Below are positions 1 through 6,822 of a stretch of DNA of 13,884 nt, piece after piece. Origin of the DNA: Pseudomonadota bacterium (lineage in GTDB: Bacteria > Pseudomonadota > Gammaproteobacteria > Burkholderiales > Burkholderiaceae); NCBI GenBank assembly GCA_029777935.1, contig JAKORH010000281.1:1-13884 (forward strand). The letters are read 5' to 3'. The position numbers and the translations under genes are program-made. Under the pieces are notes generated by a model, which searched no databases, was not told the DNA's origin, and saw nothing but the letters and a program-made list of their open reading frames with translations. How positions within the stretch are numbered: position 1 is the first letter of the stretch; each line of letters begins with the position of its first letter.

Positions 1-315
1 GATGCAGGTGGTCGCCTTCATGAACACGATCGGCTCGGCCGGCACCGGCATTCCCGATTCCGCCGCATGGTCCGAGTAGTTCAAGCCGATCGCGATGAAC
101 TTGCCGATGCCGATGTACGGCACGCCGAGCCTCGGCGTGCCGCGCACCAGGGGCAGCGACGCCGGGTCGAGCCTGCGCAGCTTCGCCAGCTCGCGCGGCG
201 CGAGGATTTGACTGTCGATCTGCGGCACCACGCCCGACAGGTCGCGGATGTTGCCGTCGCGATCGAGCAGGCCGGGTTTCTCGCGGCCAGCGGGGCCGTA
301 GCGCAGGAGTTTCAT
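1..315 (-). CDS. FAH-family hydrolase, N-terminal part (cut by window edge)
   Basis: The first 105 residues of a fumarylacetoacetate hydrolase (FAH) family protein are seen; the C-terminal catalytic half lies outside the window. It starts at ATG 315-313, 15 bases after the stop of the SDR gene and preceded by a GAAAGG ribosome site. The N-terminus MKLLRYGPAG, then IAIGLNYSDHAAESGMPVPAEPIVFMKAT (roughly residues 75-102), is the typical FAH-domain opening (GLNYxDHAAE...P..P..F.K). Next to an SDR resembling 2-keto-3-deoxy-L-fuconate dehydrogenase, the likely job is hydrolysis of a 2,4-diketo-3-deoxy sugar acid to pyruvate and a hydroxy acid (L-fucose/L-rhamnose type oxidative catabolism). The family is clear; the substrate is inferred from the neighbour only. 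Ureidoglycolate lyase or another FAH member is possible. Confidence 0.85.
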   Translation of the reverse strand, partial: MKLLRYGPAGREKPGLLDRDGNIRDLSGVVPQIDSQILAPRELAKLRRLDPASLPLVRGTPRLGVPYIGIGKFIAIGLNYSDHAAESGMPVPAEPIVFMKATTCI

Positions 316-330
316 GATGGCCTTTCTGGT

Positions 331-1071
331 TCAGAGCGACATGCCGCCGTCGACGAAGATCGCCTGGCCGGTCATGAACGACGATTCGCCGGACGCGAGG
401 TAGATGAACGTCTCGGCGATCTCTTCCGCGGTCGCGAGCCGCCCCATCGGCTGGCGTGCGATGAAGTCCTTGCGCGCCTGCACCGGATCGGCGAACGCGT
501 TGATCCGGTCGCCGAGCGACGGCGTGTCGACCGTGCCGGGGCATACGCAGTTGACGCGGATGTTCTGCCTGACGTGATCGATCGCCAGCGCGCGCGTGAA
601 GCCCGCCACCGCCGCCTTGCTCGCCGCGTAGGCGAGCCGGTTCGGCGCTGCCTTGTGCGCGCCGAGGACCGAGGCCATGTTCAGGATCACGCCGCCGCCG
701 GCCGCGATCATCTTCGGCAGCATCGCACGGGTCAATACGAACATGCTGCGCACGTTCAGGTCGAAGCTCGCGTCCCAGTCCTCGAGCGAGCAGTCGAGGA
801 TCGTGCCCTGGTGTACGTAGCCGGCGCAGTTGAACAGGATGTCGACCGCGCCGATCTCGTCGACCAGCGCGCGCACGGCTGCGTGGTCGCGCACGTCGAG
901 CGCACGGGTGCGGAGGCCGGGCGTCGCTTCGAGCCCGCGCAGCGGCTCCGGTTGGAGATCCGTGGCGACGACCTGCGCACCTTCGCGCGCAAAGGCAAGC
1001 GCGCCGGCCCGGCCCATGCCCTGACCCGCGGCCGTGACCAGCGCCAGCTTGCCCTGCAGTCGTCCCGCCAT
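331..1071 (-). CDS. SDR oxidoreductase, 2-keto-3-deoxy-L-fuconate dehydrogenase-like
   Basis: A 246-residue short-chain dehydrogenase/reductase, probably cytosolic and NAD-dependent. Visible motifs are the nucleotide-binding TAAGQGMGRAGA near residue 13, the acidic ATDLQ after strand 2 (favouring NAD over NADP), NCAG near 80, and the YAASK catalytic pair near 145-149, followed by VCPGTVDTPS. As I remember them, the stretches AFAREGA, FNxAGxVHxGTxLDC, LNVRSM and CVCPGTVDTPSL closely match human BDH2/DHRS6 and bacterial 2-keto-3-deoxy-L-fuconate dehydrogenases, which oxidise 2-keto-3-deoxy sugar acids. I chose ATG at 1071 because MAGRLQGK is the usual SDR start and is preceded by GGGGGG; an in-frame upstream start at 1113 would add 14 Arg-rich residues. 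The FAH gene follows after 15 bases, so the two are probably one operon. The family is certain; the substrate is moderately sure. Confidence 0.85.
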   Translation of the reverse strand: MAGRLQGKLALVTAAGQGMGRAGALAFAREGAQVVATDLQPEPLRGLEATPGLRTRALDVRDHAAVRALVDEIGAVDILFNCAGYVHQGTILDCSLEDWDASFDLNVRSMFVLTRAMLPKMIAAGGGVILNMASVLGAHKAAPNRLAYAASKAAVAGFTRALAIDHVRQNIRVNCVCPGTVDTPSLGDRINAFADPVQARKDFIARQPMGRLATAEEIAETFIYLASGESSFMTGQAIFVDGGMSL

Positions 1072-1142
1072 CGAATCCCCCCGTGGCGCCGCGCGGCGCC
1101 GCGTTGACACCACGACAGCGCTGTGCGAAGCTGCCGCGGAAT

Positions 1143-1161
1143 TGGTCTGGCCACTTTACCA
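1143..1161. promoter_or_regulatory. candidate GntR/FadR-type operator
   Basis: The 19-base stretch begins with TGGT and ends with ACCA, and also contains TGG...CCA. This agrees with the TGGT/ACCA half-sites typical of FadR-subfamily regulators. It lies in the divergent spacer between the SDR gene and the GntR gene, just downstream of the predicted minus-strand -10 box, where a bound repressor would block transcription. The assignment is by position and short half-sites only. Confidence 0.35.
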
Positions 1162-1170
1162 GCGCGCGGC

Positions 1171-1199
1171 AGTGTAGGAGATGCCTGCGTGCTTGTCCA
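1171..1199 (-). promoter_or_regulatory. candidate sigma70 promoter for the SDR-FAH operon
   Basis: On the minus strand, TGGACA (1199-1194) and TACACT (1176-1171) are separated by exactly 17 bases, a good fit to the -35/-10 consensus. Transcription would start near 1164 and run into the SDR gene at 1071. The predicted start site falls next to the TGGT...ACCA candidate operator, which is consistent with control by the divergent GntR regulator. Confidence 0.4.
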
Positions 1200-1234
1200 T
1201 CGCGCATCGAACCCGCGCCGCAGCCGCCATTGCC

Positions 1235-1933
1235 ATGCCATTGCAAGCCGTCGAGGCGCGGCGACTGTATCGCCAGATCGCCGACCAGTTGATCACGCTG
1301 ATCCGGCGCGGCGAATTCAGGCCCGGATCGCGCCTGCCGGCCGAACGCGATCTCGCGCGCCAGCTCGGCGTCAGCCGGCCTTCGGTGCGCGAGGCGCTGA
1401 TCGCGCTCGAGGTCGAGGGCTATGTCGAGGTGCGGGTCGGCGCCGGCGTGTACGTGAAGACCCGCGACGGCGCGGCTTCCGCGCGCGCCGCGCTGCCGCC
1501 GGACTCGGGTCCGTTCGAATTGATCCAGGCACGACGCGTCGTCGAATCCGAGTGCGCGGCGCTCGCCGCGCGCCGTGCGACGCCCGCGCAACTGCGGCAG
1601 TTGCGGGCGGCACTGAACGCGATGAGCCGCGACCGGCGGCGCAACGTCGTGCCGCTGGAGGGTGACCGGCTGTTCCACGAGCGGATCGGCGCCGCGAGCG
1701 GAAACAGTGCCTTGGCGCTGCTCGTCGGCACGCTGTGGGTGCAGCGCACGGGGCCGCTGTTCCTGCAGCTCGAGCATCATTTCGATACGCCGGCGTTGTG
1801 GCAGGCCGCGATCAGCGAGCACGAAGCGGTGCTGCGCGCGATCGAGCGCGGCGACGCGGCGGGTGCGCGGGCGGCGATGCGGCGGCACCTGGACCGCGCG
1901 GCGATGCGCTTCAAGCGCAGCTTCGGCAAGTAG
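1235..1933 (+). CDS. FadR-subfamily GntR transcriptional regulator
   Basis: A 232-residue DNA-binding regulator. The N-terminal winged helix-turn-helix (about 8-75) contains LYRQIADQLITLIRRGEF, GSRLPAERDLARQLGVSR, PSVREAL and a GVYV wing, all GntR hallmarks. The C-terminal FCD ligand domain (about 92-220) carries the expected metal-ligand set Asp144 (GDRLFHE), His148, His196 (SEHEAV) and His218 (RRHLD). I placed the start at the ATG at 1235 because MPLQAVEARRLYRQIADQ is a usual family opening. An upstream in-frame ATG at 1181 has AGGAG directly abutting it, which is too close to be a good ribosome site. It is divergent from the SDR and FAH genes and most likely controls them, with a sugar acid or its keto-deoxy derivative as effector. 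The family is certain; the effector is inferred. Confidence 0.9.
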   Translation: MPLQAVEARRLYRQIADQLITLIRRGEFRPGSRLPAERDLARQLGVSRPSVREALIALEVEGYVEVRVGAGVYVKTRDGAASARAALPPDSGPFELIQARRVVESECAALAARRATPAQLRQLRAALNAMSRDRRRNVVPLEGDRLFHERIGAASGNSALALLVGTLWVQRTGPLFLQLEHHFDTPALWQAAISEHEAVLRAIERGDAAGARAAMRRHLDRAAMRFKRSFGK

Positions 1934-2059
1934 CGGATGGACGAATCACGGGGCGACGACGGCACGCCGGCCGGCCATTCGTCTTGATTCATCCGGCGAC
2001 CCGATCGGCGATGAATCTTCGCCGCCCGACGTCATTGCCGCCTCCGATGTTGGCACTGG

Positions 2060-2119
2060 GGGCTCCAGCGGAAATGCAGTGTCATCATCGCGCAAGACAC
2101 CGGGTCCTCGCTGGAGCCC
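2060..2119. repeat. 11-base inverted repeat with nested inner arms
   Basis: GGGCTCCAGCG at 2060-2070 is perfectly complementary to CGCTGGAGCCC at 2109-2119. Inside it, GTGTC (2079-2083) pairs with GACAC (2096-2100). The result could be a cruciform or an RNA hairpin. No T-run follows, so it is not a classical terminator. The inner GTGTC/GACAC arms recall the ends of the REP-like element at 12482-12557, so a decayed relative is possible. Confidence 0.55.
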
Positions 2120-2260
2120 TTGACTACGATCGGGGCAGGGGACGACGATCGCGCTAGCGCTCGTTCTCGCGTCTTGCCGTTGACGAGGATCTTTGCTGCT
2201 GTTTGACCCATAGGTTATGTTGACCTTTCGGTAATTGGATGACGACGCTCACCCAGAAAT

Positions 2261-2296
2261 GTGTCGTTCCCGCGGAATCGGGAATCCAGTGTCTTT
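2261..2296. repeat. half REP-like palindrome
   Basis: Starts GTGTCGTTCCCGCG and ends CAGTGTCTTT, closely matching the first half of the element at 12482-12517. The arms TTCCCG (2267-2272) and CGGGAA (2279-2284) form a hairpin. The second hairpin and the closing ATGACAC seen in the complete copy are absent, so this copy is solitary or eroded. Confidence 0.65.
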
Positions 2297-2415
2297 CGAC
2301 GACCAGATCATCGGTTTCGCCACGCGCGACATCCGTGCCGTGGCAGCTCGGCGCTACGATGGAGTTGACCGGCCGCAACACGTTCAAGAGCCGTACGGTC
2401 TCCAATAACGAGTCC

Positions 2416-2427
2416 AGGAAGGAGGGA
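2416..2427 (+). promoter_or_regulatory. strong ribosome binding site of the CBS gene
   Basis: An AGGAAGGAGGGA run ends a few bases before ATG 2431. It settles the start: the open frame extends upstream to 2239, but that extension crosses the half REP element and has no ribosome site. Confidence 0.75.
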
Positions 2428-2430
2428 GTC

Positions 2431-2913
2431 ATGCTGAACCAACCGATCGCAGACGTACTGGCCGGCAAGGAGATCCGCGAGGTGCTCGCGGTGCCGTCGT
2501 CGGCGACGGTGGCCGAGGCCGCCACGCAGATGAGCGCGAAGAGCGTCGGCGCGATTGCGGTGCGCACGGGCGGCGGGCCGATCGAGGGCATCTTCACCGA
2601 GCGCGACCTGCTGCGCCGGGTCGTCGCCTCCGGACTCGATCCGCGCGCCACGAAGATCGCGCAGGTGATGACGAAGGAGGTACGGACGATTTCCGCCCGG
2701 GCCACGGTCGAAGACGCGCTGCGGCTGATGATCGTGCACCGCTACCGGCACCTGCTGGTGCAGGACGGCGCCGTGGTTGCCGGCCTGATCTCCGTGCGCG
2801 ACCTGATGAGCTTCCTCGTGCAGCCGGACAGCCCGATCGCGGACGAAGGCAAGGTCGGCGTGGTGCGCGCGCGGATGCGCGAGGCGGTGGAGACGGTCTC
2901 CAGGCAGCGGTGA
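2431..2913 (+). CDS. two-CBS-domain protein
   Basis: A 160-residue stand-alone CBS-pair (Bateman module) protein. CBS1 spans roughly residues 15-70, with TVAEAATQMSAKSVGAIAV and the loop GIFTERDLLRRVV. CBS2 spans roughly 78-132, with VMTKEVRTISARATVEDALRLM, YRHLLV and GLISVRDL. The G-x-[FI]-[ST]-x-R-D signature that contacts adenine nucleotides is present in both domains. Such small proteins usually dimerise and sense AMP/ATP or related ligands. No enzymatic domain is fused. The C-terminal 28 residues are a charged helical tail. The start is fixed by the strong ribosome site. The neighbours give no clue to its partner; the peptidase gene 42 bases downstream may have its own promoter. Confidence 0.9.
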   Translation: MLNQPIADVLAGKEIREVLAVPSSATVAEAATQMSAKSVGAIAVRTGGGPIEGIFTERDLLRRVVASGLDPRATKIAQVMTKEVRTISARATVEDALRLMIVHRYRHLLVQDGAVVAGLISVRDLMSFLVQPDSPIADEGKVGVVRARMREAVETVSRQR

Positions 2914-2919
2914 GGGCAT

Positions 2920-2935
2920 CGGCGCGGAGGCGCCG
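2920..2935 (+). other. GC hairpin between the CBS and peptidase genes
   Basis: CGGCGC and GCGCCG flank a GGAG loop just after the CBS stop codon. No T-run follows, so it may stabilise the 3' end or pause transcription rather than terminate it. Confidence 0.35.
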
Positions 2936-2955
2936 CGGGCCTACAATTCCTGCCG

Positions 2956-3549
2956 ATGGCTGCCGACGATCCGACTTCCACCCGGCGCCGCCTCGTGCTG
3001 GCGTGCGGCTGCTGCGCGCTGTCGGCGCTCGCGGCCGATGCGCGAGCGGCGGATGAGGCGCCGGAGGACTGGCGCGCCTCGCTGCTGAAGGACAAGCGCG
3101 AGCTGTGGCTGGTCCGCGGCGACGACGAGGTGCGCGCCACCTACTGGACCGCGGGGTCCGGCTTCGACCGCAGCCAGTACCGCCAGATCTGCTGGATCCT
3201 GCGCGACAAGCACACCGGAGGCATCTTCCCGATGGATCGACACCTGCTGGACATCCTGGCCGGTCTGCAGGCGTGGCTGGCGCGCGAAGGGCACGACGGG
3301 CCGATCCAGGTCAACTCCGGCTACCGCACGATGGCGACCAACCGCCACACCGAGGGCGCGGCGCGCAATTCGCAGCACATCATCGGCAAGGCAGCCGACA
3401 TCGTCGTTCCCAACGTCTCGCCGGTGAAGCTCGCGGGCATGGCGAGCCTGTTCGGCAGCGGCGGCACCGGCTTCTACGTCGGCCGCGACTTCGTGCACGT
3501 CGACACCGGCCGCGATCGCATCTGGATCGACCAGAAGCGCCGCGGCTAG
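2956..3549 (+). CDS. Tat-exported DUF882 / YcbK-type M15 family peptidase
   Basis: A 197-residue protein. The N-terminus has a twin-arginine region (STRRRLVLACGC, residues 8-19), a hydrophobic stretch and an ARAAD cleavage-like site near 29-33, indicating export through Tat to the periplasm. The mature part matches the DUF882/YcbK group of peptidase M15-like zinc hydrolases: QVNSGYRTMATN (118-129), SQHIIGKAADI with probable zinc ligands His141 and Asp148, and DFVHVDTGRDRIW with His181. The family acts on peptidoglycan peptides or is of unknown substrate. A TACAAT box at 2942-2947, 8 bases before the ATG, with no ribosome site, suggests a leaderless or very short-leader mRNA. The stop TAG overlaps that of the convergent 524-aa gene by four bases (CTAG). 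Confidence 0.88.
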   Translation: MAADDPTSTRRRLVLACGCCALSALAADARAADEAPEDWRASLLKDKRELWLVRGDDEVRATYWTAGSGFDRSQYRQICWILRDKHTGGIFPMDRHLLDILAGLQAWLAREGHDGPIQVNSGYRTMATNRHTEGAARNSQHIIGKAADIVVPNVSPVKLAGMASLFGSGGTGFYVGRDFVHVDTGRDRIWIDQKRRG

Positions 3550-5120
3550 CCGAACATTCCCCGCAGCGCCGCGAGTGGCAGTGCGGAACGCGGCGCGTAC
3601 GGCAGTGTCCACAGCCCGCTGTGCAGCGCGCCGTCGGCGAGCAGCAGCAGCGGATGCGCGAGCACCGCGCCCGGCGCCGCGGCGCCGCCTTGCGTGCGCA
3701 GGTCGTGCACCAGCAGCGCGGCCAGCAGCGCGCCGGCGGTTTCGGGCTCGAAGACTTCGACGTTGAACAGGTGTGCGCCGGCATAGGCGGCGCGCATCGC
3801 GCGATGCCGGATCACCGACTGCGTGCGCGTGACCGGACCGACGTGGACCGAAACGCGCAGCCCGTCGGCGTGCGCGACCAGGGCCCGCCACTGCTGCAGC
3901 CGCTTGGCGAGCGCGTAGTTCGGTCCCTGCTCGGTCACCAGCGCATCGACCACGCCGGCGCGGAAGTCTTCGGGGCCGTCGAGGATGTCCGGCACGTTGG
4001 GCGTGAACAGGCGATCGCGGCTCGCCCAGCGCAGCGCGTCCTGCCACAGCCGATTGACGCCGCGCGCGTGCCAGGCCGCCATCGCGCGCTCGGCCGTGTG
4101 CGCGGGCACCGCGTAGCAGTCGGTCGGCGTCAGCACGAAGATCGGCACGACGTTGCGGCGTAGCGCAACGAGGTCGCTGATCAGTGCGTCCATCGCCACC
4201 GCGAGCCGTACGTGCGCCTCGCCGTCACGGTACGCGATGCAGCCGAGCGCCAACGGTTCGGCCATCGAAGCGAGCCAGTTGCGGATCTGCGGCGTCTCGG
4301 TCAGAAGGTCGGCGCCGGCCAGTTCCGGCAGGCGCGGATCGTCGGCCGAGGAACCCTCGCGCACCGGAACGCGCACGCGGCCGTTGCCGTCGCGCGCGAT
4401 CGCGATCAGGCGCCGCCACAGCGCCGGGTCGGGCACATCCACAGCGATCAACGTGGCCCGCCACGACGCCAGCGTGGCGAGCGGATTCAGTTCCGCGCCG
4501 GCGCCGAGCAGCGCGATGTTCCAGTCGGACAGGTCGAGCCACTCCGGGTGCGCGGCCACCGCTTCGATCGCAGCGGCGAGCGACGGCTCGGCCACGCCGC
4601 GCTCGACCCATTCGTACGCCTGCGCGATGAGCGCCGGGCCCCCGAGCCGGCGGCCGCGATACGGCACCTCGAGCCGTGGCTCGTCCCGGCCCTGGCCGGC
4701 GATCGTCACCGTGTACAGGCGCTCCGCGCACGGCGCGCGCAGCGCGAGGTCGATCGGCATCGCGCTGCCGTCGCGGCAGAACTCGAAGCTGCGGTAGACC
4801 GTGTCGAGTCCGCGGCGCGCGATCGCGACGGCTTCGTCGGGGCGCGAGATCATCAGTTCGACCTGCGCGCGGACGTGCACGGGATAGCGTTGGCGCCAGT
4901 CGGGCTCGTCGATGATCGCATCGGCCAGCGCCGGCGCGGCGACCTGCACCGCCTCGGCGAACAGGCGCTTGCCCGCGAGCAGCGTGCTGCGGCCGCCTTC
5001 GCCGGTGCGCGGGAACGCCACTCCGTGCGCGCCGTCGGTGCGCGCGCTTGCCACGGGCGTAGCGCGCTGGACCTGCGTGTCATCGAGCGAAGCGGCGCGT
5101 GGCGGGGGTGTCGAGCTCAT
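3546..5120 (-). CDS. uncharacterised 524-aa protein with a Rossmann-like motif
   Basis: I do not recognise a named family. The central region (about 198-283) looks like a nucleotide-binding Rossmann fold: DWNIALLGAGAELNPLATL with a glycine-rich turn at 206-212, then TLIAVDVPDP with an acidic residue after strand 2, and later GADLLTETPQIRNWL. This G-A-G-A-E...A-V-D pattern resembles NAD(P)- or SAM-binding proteins, so a dehydrogenase-like role is possible but not shown. The C-terminal third has hydrophobic helices (AGALLAALLVHDL, VLAHPLLLLADGA). No signal peptide is seen. The first 45 residues are low-complexity (Ser/Pro/Ala/Thr), so the true start could lie further in; the ATG at 5120 lacks a good ribosome site. 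It lies 100 bases downstream of the dioxygenase gene, possibly in the same transcript. Confidence 0.75.
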   Translation of the reverse strand: MSSTPPPRAASLDDTQVQRATPVASARTDGAHGVAFPRTGEGGRSTLLAGKRLFAEAVQVAAPALADAIIDEPDWRQRYPVHVRAQVELMISRPDEAVAIARRGLDTVYRSFEFCRDGSAMPIDLALRAPCAERLYTVTIAGQGRDEPRLEVPYRGRRLGGPALIAQAYEWVERGVAEPSLAAAIEAVAAHPEWLDLSDWNIALLGAGAELNPLATLASWRATLIAVDVPDPALWRRLIAIARDGNGRVRVPVREGSSADDPRLPELAGADLLTETPQIRNWLASMAEPLALGCIAYRDGEAHVRLAVAMDALISDLVALRRNVVPIFVLTPTDCYAVPAHTAERAMAAWHARGVNRLWQDALRWASRDRLFTPNVPDILDGPEDFRAGVVDALVTEQGPNYALAKRLQQWRALVAHADGLRVSVHVGPVTRTQSVIRHRAMRAAYAGAHLFNVEVFEPETAGALLAALLVHDLRTQGGAAAPGAVLAHPLLLLADGALHSGLWTLPYAPRSALPLAALRGMFG

Positions 5121-5220
5121 AGGATTACCCTCGCGCTACGCGCTCGGGGATTCGACCTTGGGCGGCCCGGCGATCTCATGCGCCGGCGAGTCTAGCCCCG
5201 GCCAGCCCGGCGTGGCGCGG

Positions 5221-6105
5221 TCAGCGTGCGGCCACGGCTTCGTAGTAGCGCGCGCGCAGCACGAGCCGGCGATGCGCAGGCGAATCGACGAATGCCGAGC
5301 GGTCGTGCAGCACGTTGTTGCACACGAGCCCCATGCCGGGCTGCAGCCGCGCGCGCAGCACGCGCGGGTCGGTGTCGAGGACGCGCGTCAGCCGTTCGTT
5401 GGCGGCGCGCACGGCGGGATCGTCCTTCCATGCGATGCTGCGCGTGCGCGCGGTGTAGCGCATGTGCAGGCGGCCGTCGGCGGTGAGCGAGAACACGGGG
5501 CCGGTCTGGTCGCCGCGCGCGACCTCGCCTTCCTCGGAGCGTGCCGGGATCGTCATCGCGTCAGGCAGCATCAGTGCGCGGACGTGCGCGGGGTCGGCGT
5601 CGCGCAGCGCGAGGTACGCGAGTTCGTGGTCGAGCAGGCGATTGTCTCCGCCTTCCTCCGCGCGCTGCACGCAGTGCAGGATCATCGCGAGGATGCGGCG
5701 CTCCGGCGGGTTGTAGTAGCCGTCGGTGTGCCAACGGATGGCGCGGTTCGTGTACGGAATGTAGCCGCTGCGTGTGCCGTCCTCGGCGACAGCGAGCGCA
5801 GAGATGCCGTCGTCGTCGGCCAGGTAGTTGACGTCGAGCGTGCGCAGGCCGAGCTGTTCGCCGAGCCGGCGCGGGATCTCGGCCGCATTGTCCGGCGCGC
5901 GCTTCGATGCGTACACCGCCATGTTGGCGCGCGCGCAGCGTTCGATCAGCGCGGCGCGCTCGGCGCCGGTCAACCGCAGCGGATCGCCGACCTCGACCAC
6001 CAGTTCGTCGAGCGACGCCGGATAGGCGGCAAGCTTGCGGTCGCGCCAAGACTCGTACGCGCCGCGATCGGAAAGGTCGAAAGGCGAGGGCGAGGGCGAA
6101 GGCAC
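5221..6105 (-). CDS. TauD/TfdA-like Fe(II)/2-oxoglutarate dioxygenase
   Basis: A 294-residue member of the TauD/TfdA and clavaminate-synthase-like superfamily. The iron-binding facial triad is visible: His126 and Asp128 in WHTDGYYNPPE and His267 in NNVLHDRSAF. The 2-oxoglutarate-binding arginine is probably Arg280 or Arg284 in HRRLVLRARYY. These enzymes couple decarboxylation of 2-oxoglutarate to hydroxylation, in TauD releasing sulfite from a sulfonate. The substrate here is unknown; a sulfonate or other organosulfur compound would suit the sulfur setting but is not shown. The start is GTG at 6105, two bases after the stop of the 226-aa gene, implying translational coupling. It appears to be the sixth gene of the minus-strand operon that faces away from dsrA. 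Confidence 0.85.
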   Translation of the reverse strand: MPSPSPSPFDLSDRGAYESWRDRKLAAYPASLDELVVEVGDPLRLTGAERAALIERCARANMAVYASKRAPDNAAEIPRRLGEQLGLRTLDVNYLADDDGISALAVAEDGTRSGYIPYTNRAIRWHTDGYYNPPERRILAMILHCVQRAEEGGDNRLLDHELAYLALRDADPAHVRALMLPDAMTIPARSEEGEVARGDQTGPVFSLTADGRLHMRYTARTRSIAWKDDPAVRAANERLTRVLDTDPRVLRARLQPGMGLVCNNVLHDRSAFVDSPAHRRLVLRARYYEAVAAR

Positions 6106-6107
6106 GG

Positions 6108-6788
6108 CTACTCGGGCGGAATCGGATCGTCGACCGGAGCATCCATGCCGGGCATCTCAGGCAGCGGGCCGGGTTCGGCCGCTTCGTCGGGCGGCGCAAC
6201 GATCGAGCCGGCAGTCTTCACCGCGTTGTCGATGACCTTGCGCAACGTCTCGACCGCGTCGGGCGCCTCGATCGACATCACCTGGTCCGTGATCCACGCC
6301 CGATCCTGCGTCGCCGTCACGTCGAGCAGCGCGAAGCTGCACGTGCGCATGAAGTCGAGGTTCGGACCTTTCTCGTCGTCGAAGTCGCAGGTCGCGTACT
6401 GGTCGGCGCGGGTGTTGAAGAGATCGATGAATTCCCGCTGTACCTTTTCGTACGCGTCGCCGAGCAGGCGCGACTGGTTCTCGGCGTGCAGTTCCGCCAG
6501 CCTTATCACCATCGACACCGTGAAGACGCGCCGCTCCGGCAGCGTGAGACGCGAGAACGCGAAGCGGTCGGCGACCTGGATCAGGAACACCAGGTATTCG
6601 CGCAGGAACGCGAAGTACTGCTCGTTGGCCTCGATCTCGAACTGCGCGCTGCGCATGCGCTTGATGGTGTTCTGGCCGAGGCGCCACGCGGTGAACGCTG
6701 CCACGCTGGCGAGCGTGGCCGGATCGCGCGCCTTGTCCTTGGCGAAGAAACGGCTCTTGGTCCGCCGCAGCACGCCGCCACCGCTCAC
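6108..6788 (-). CDS. uncharacterised 226-aa helical protein
   Basis: I do not recognise the family. The start is GTG at 6788 with AAGGAG six to seven bases upstream. The N-terminus is basic (LRRTKSRFFAKDKARD). Residues about 24-130 read as amphipathic helices rich in Phe, Arg and Glu (SAQFEIEANEQYFAFLREYLVFLIQVADRFAF, with hydrophobic spacing but too many charges for a clear membrane span). The only cysteines are Cys134 and Cys150. Residues 197-226 form a Pro/Asp/Glu-rich, probably disordered acidic tail. It sits 34 bases after the DsrC-like gene and two bases before the dioxygenase gene, so it is very likely co-transcribed with them. Its coding status is supported by the ribosome site, its tight packing, and protein-like composition. 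Confidence 0.75.
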   Translation of the reverse strand: MSGGGVLRRTKSRFFAKDKARDPATLASVAAFTAWRLGQNTIKRMRSAQFEIEANEQYFAFLREYLVFLIQVADRFAFSRLTLPERRVFTVSMVIRLAELHAENQSRLLGDAYEKVQREFIDLFNTRADQYATCDFDDEKGPNLDFMRTCSFALLDVTATQDRAWITDQVMSIEAPDAVETLRKVIDNAVKTAGSIVAPPDEAAEPGPLPEMPGMDAPVDDPIPPE

Positions 6789-6822
6789 TGCCTTCTCCTT
6801 CTCGCCGCAATCTGTCCCGGGC

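Larger units (their letters stand above)
1934..2430. other. gene-free spacer of about 500 bases
   Basis: I see no convincing coding region here. Open frames crossing it lack family-like sequence and ribosome sites. It holds a long inverted repeat (2060-2119), half of a REP-like element (2261-2296) and two TTGACC hexamers 17 bases apart (2203-2208 and 2220-2225) without a matching -10 box that I would trust. The CBS gene that follows has its own strong ribosome site, so its promoter is probably in the last 150 bases. Confidence 0.6.

Noticed and set aside
67..1107. 346-aa plus-strand open frame
   Set aside because: Antisense to the FAH and SDR genes, both of which show clear family motifs on the minus strand.
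2941..4047. 368-aa minus-strand open frame
   Set aside because: Antisense to the DUF882 peptidase and out of frame with the 524-aa gene; Arg/Ala-rich noise.
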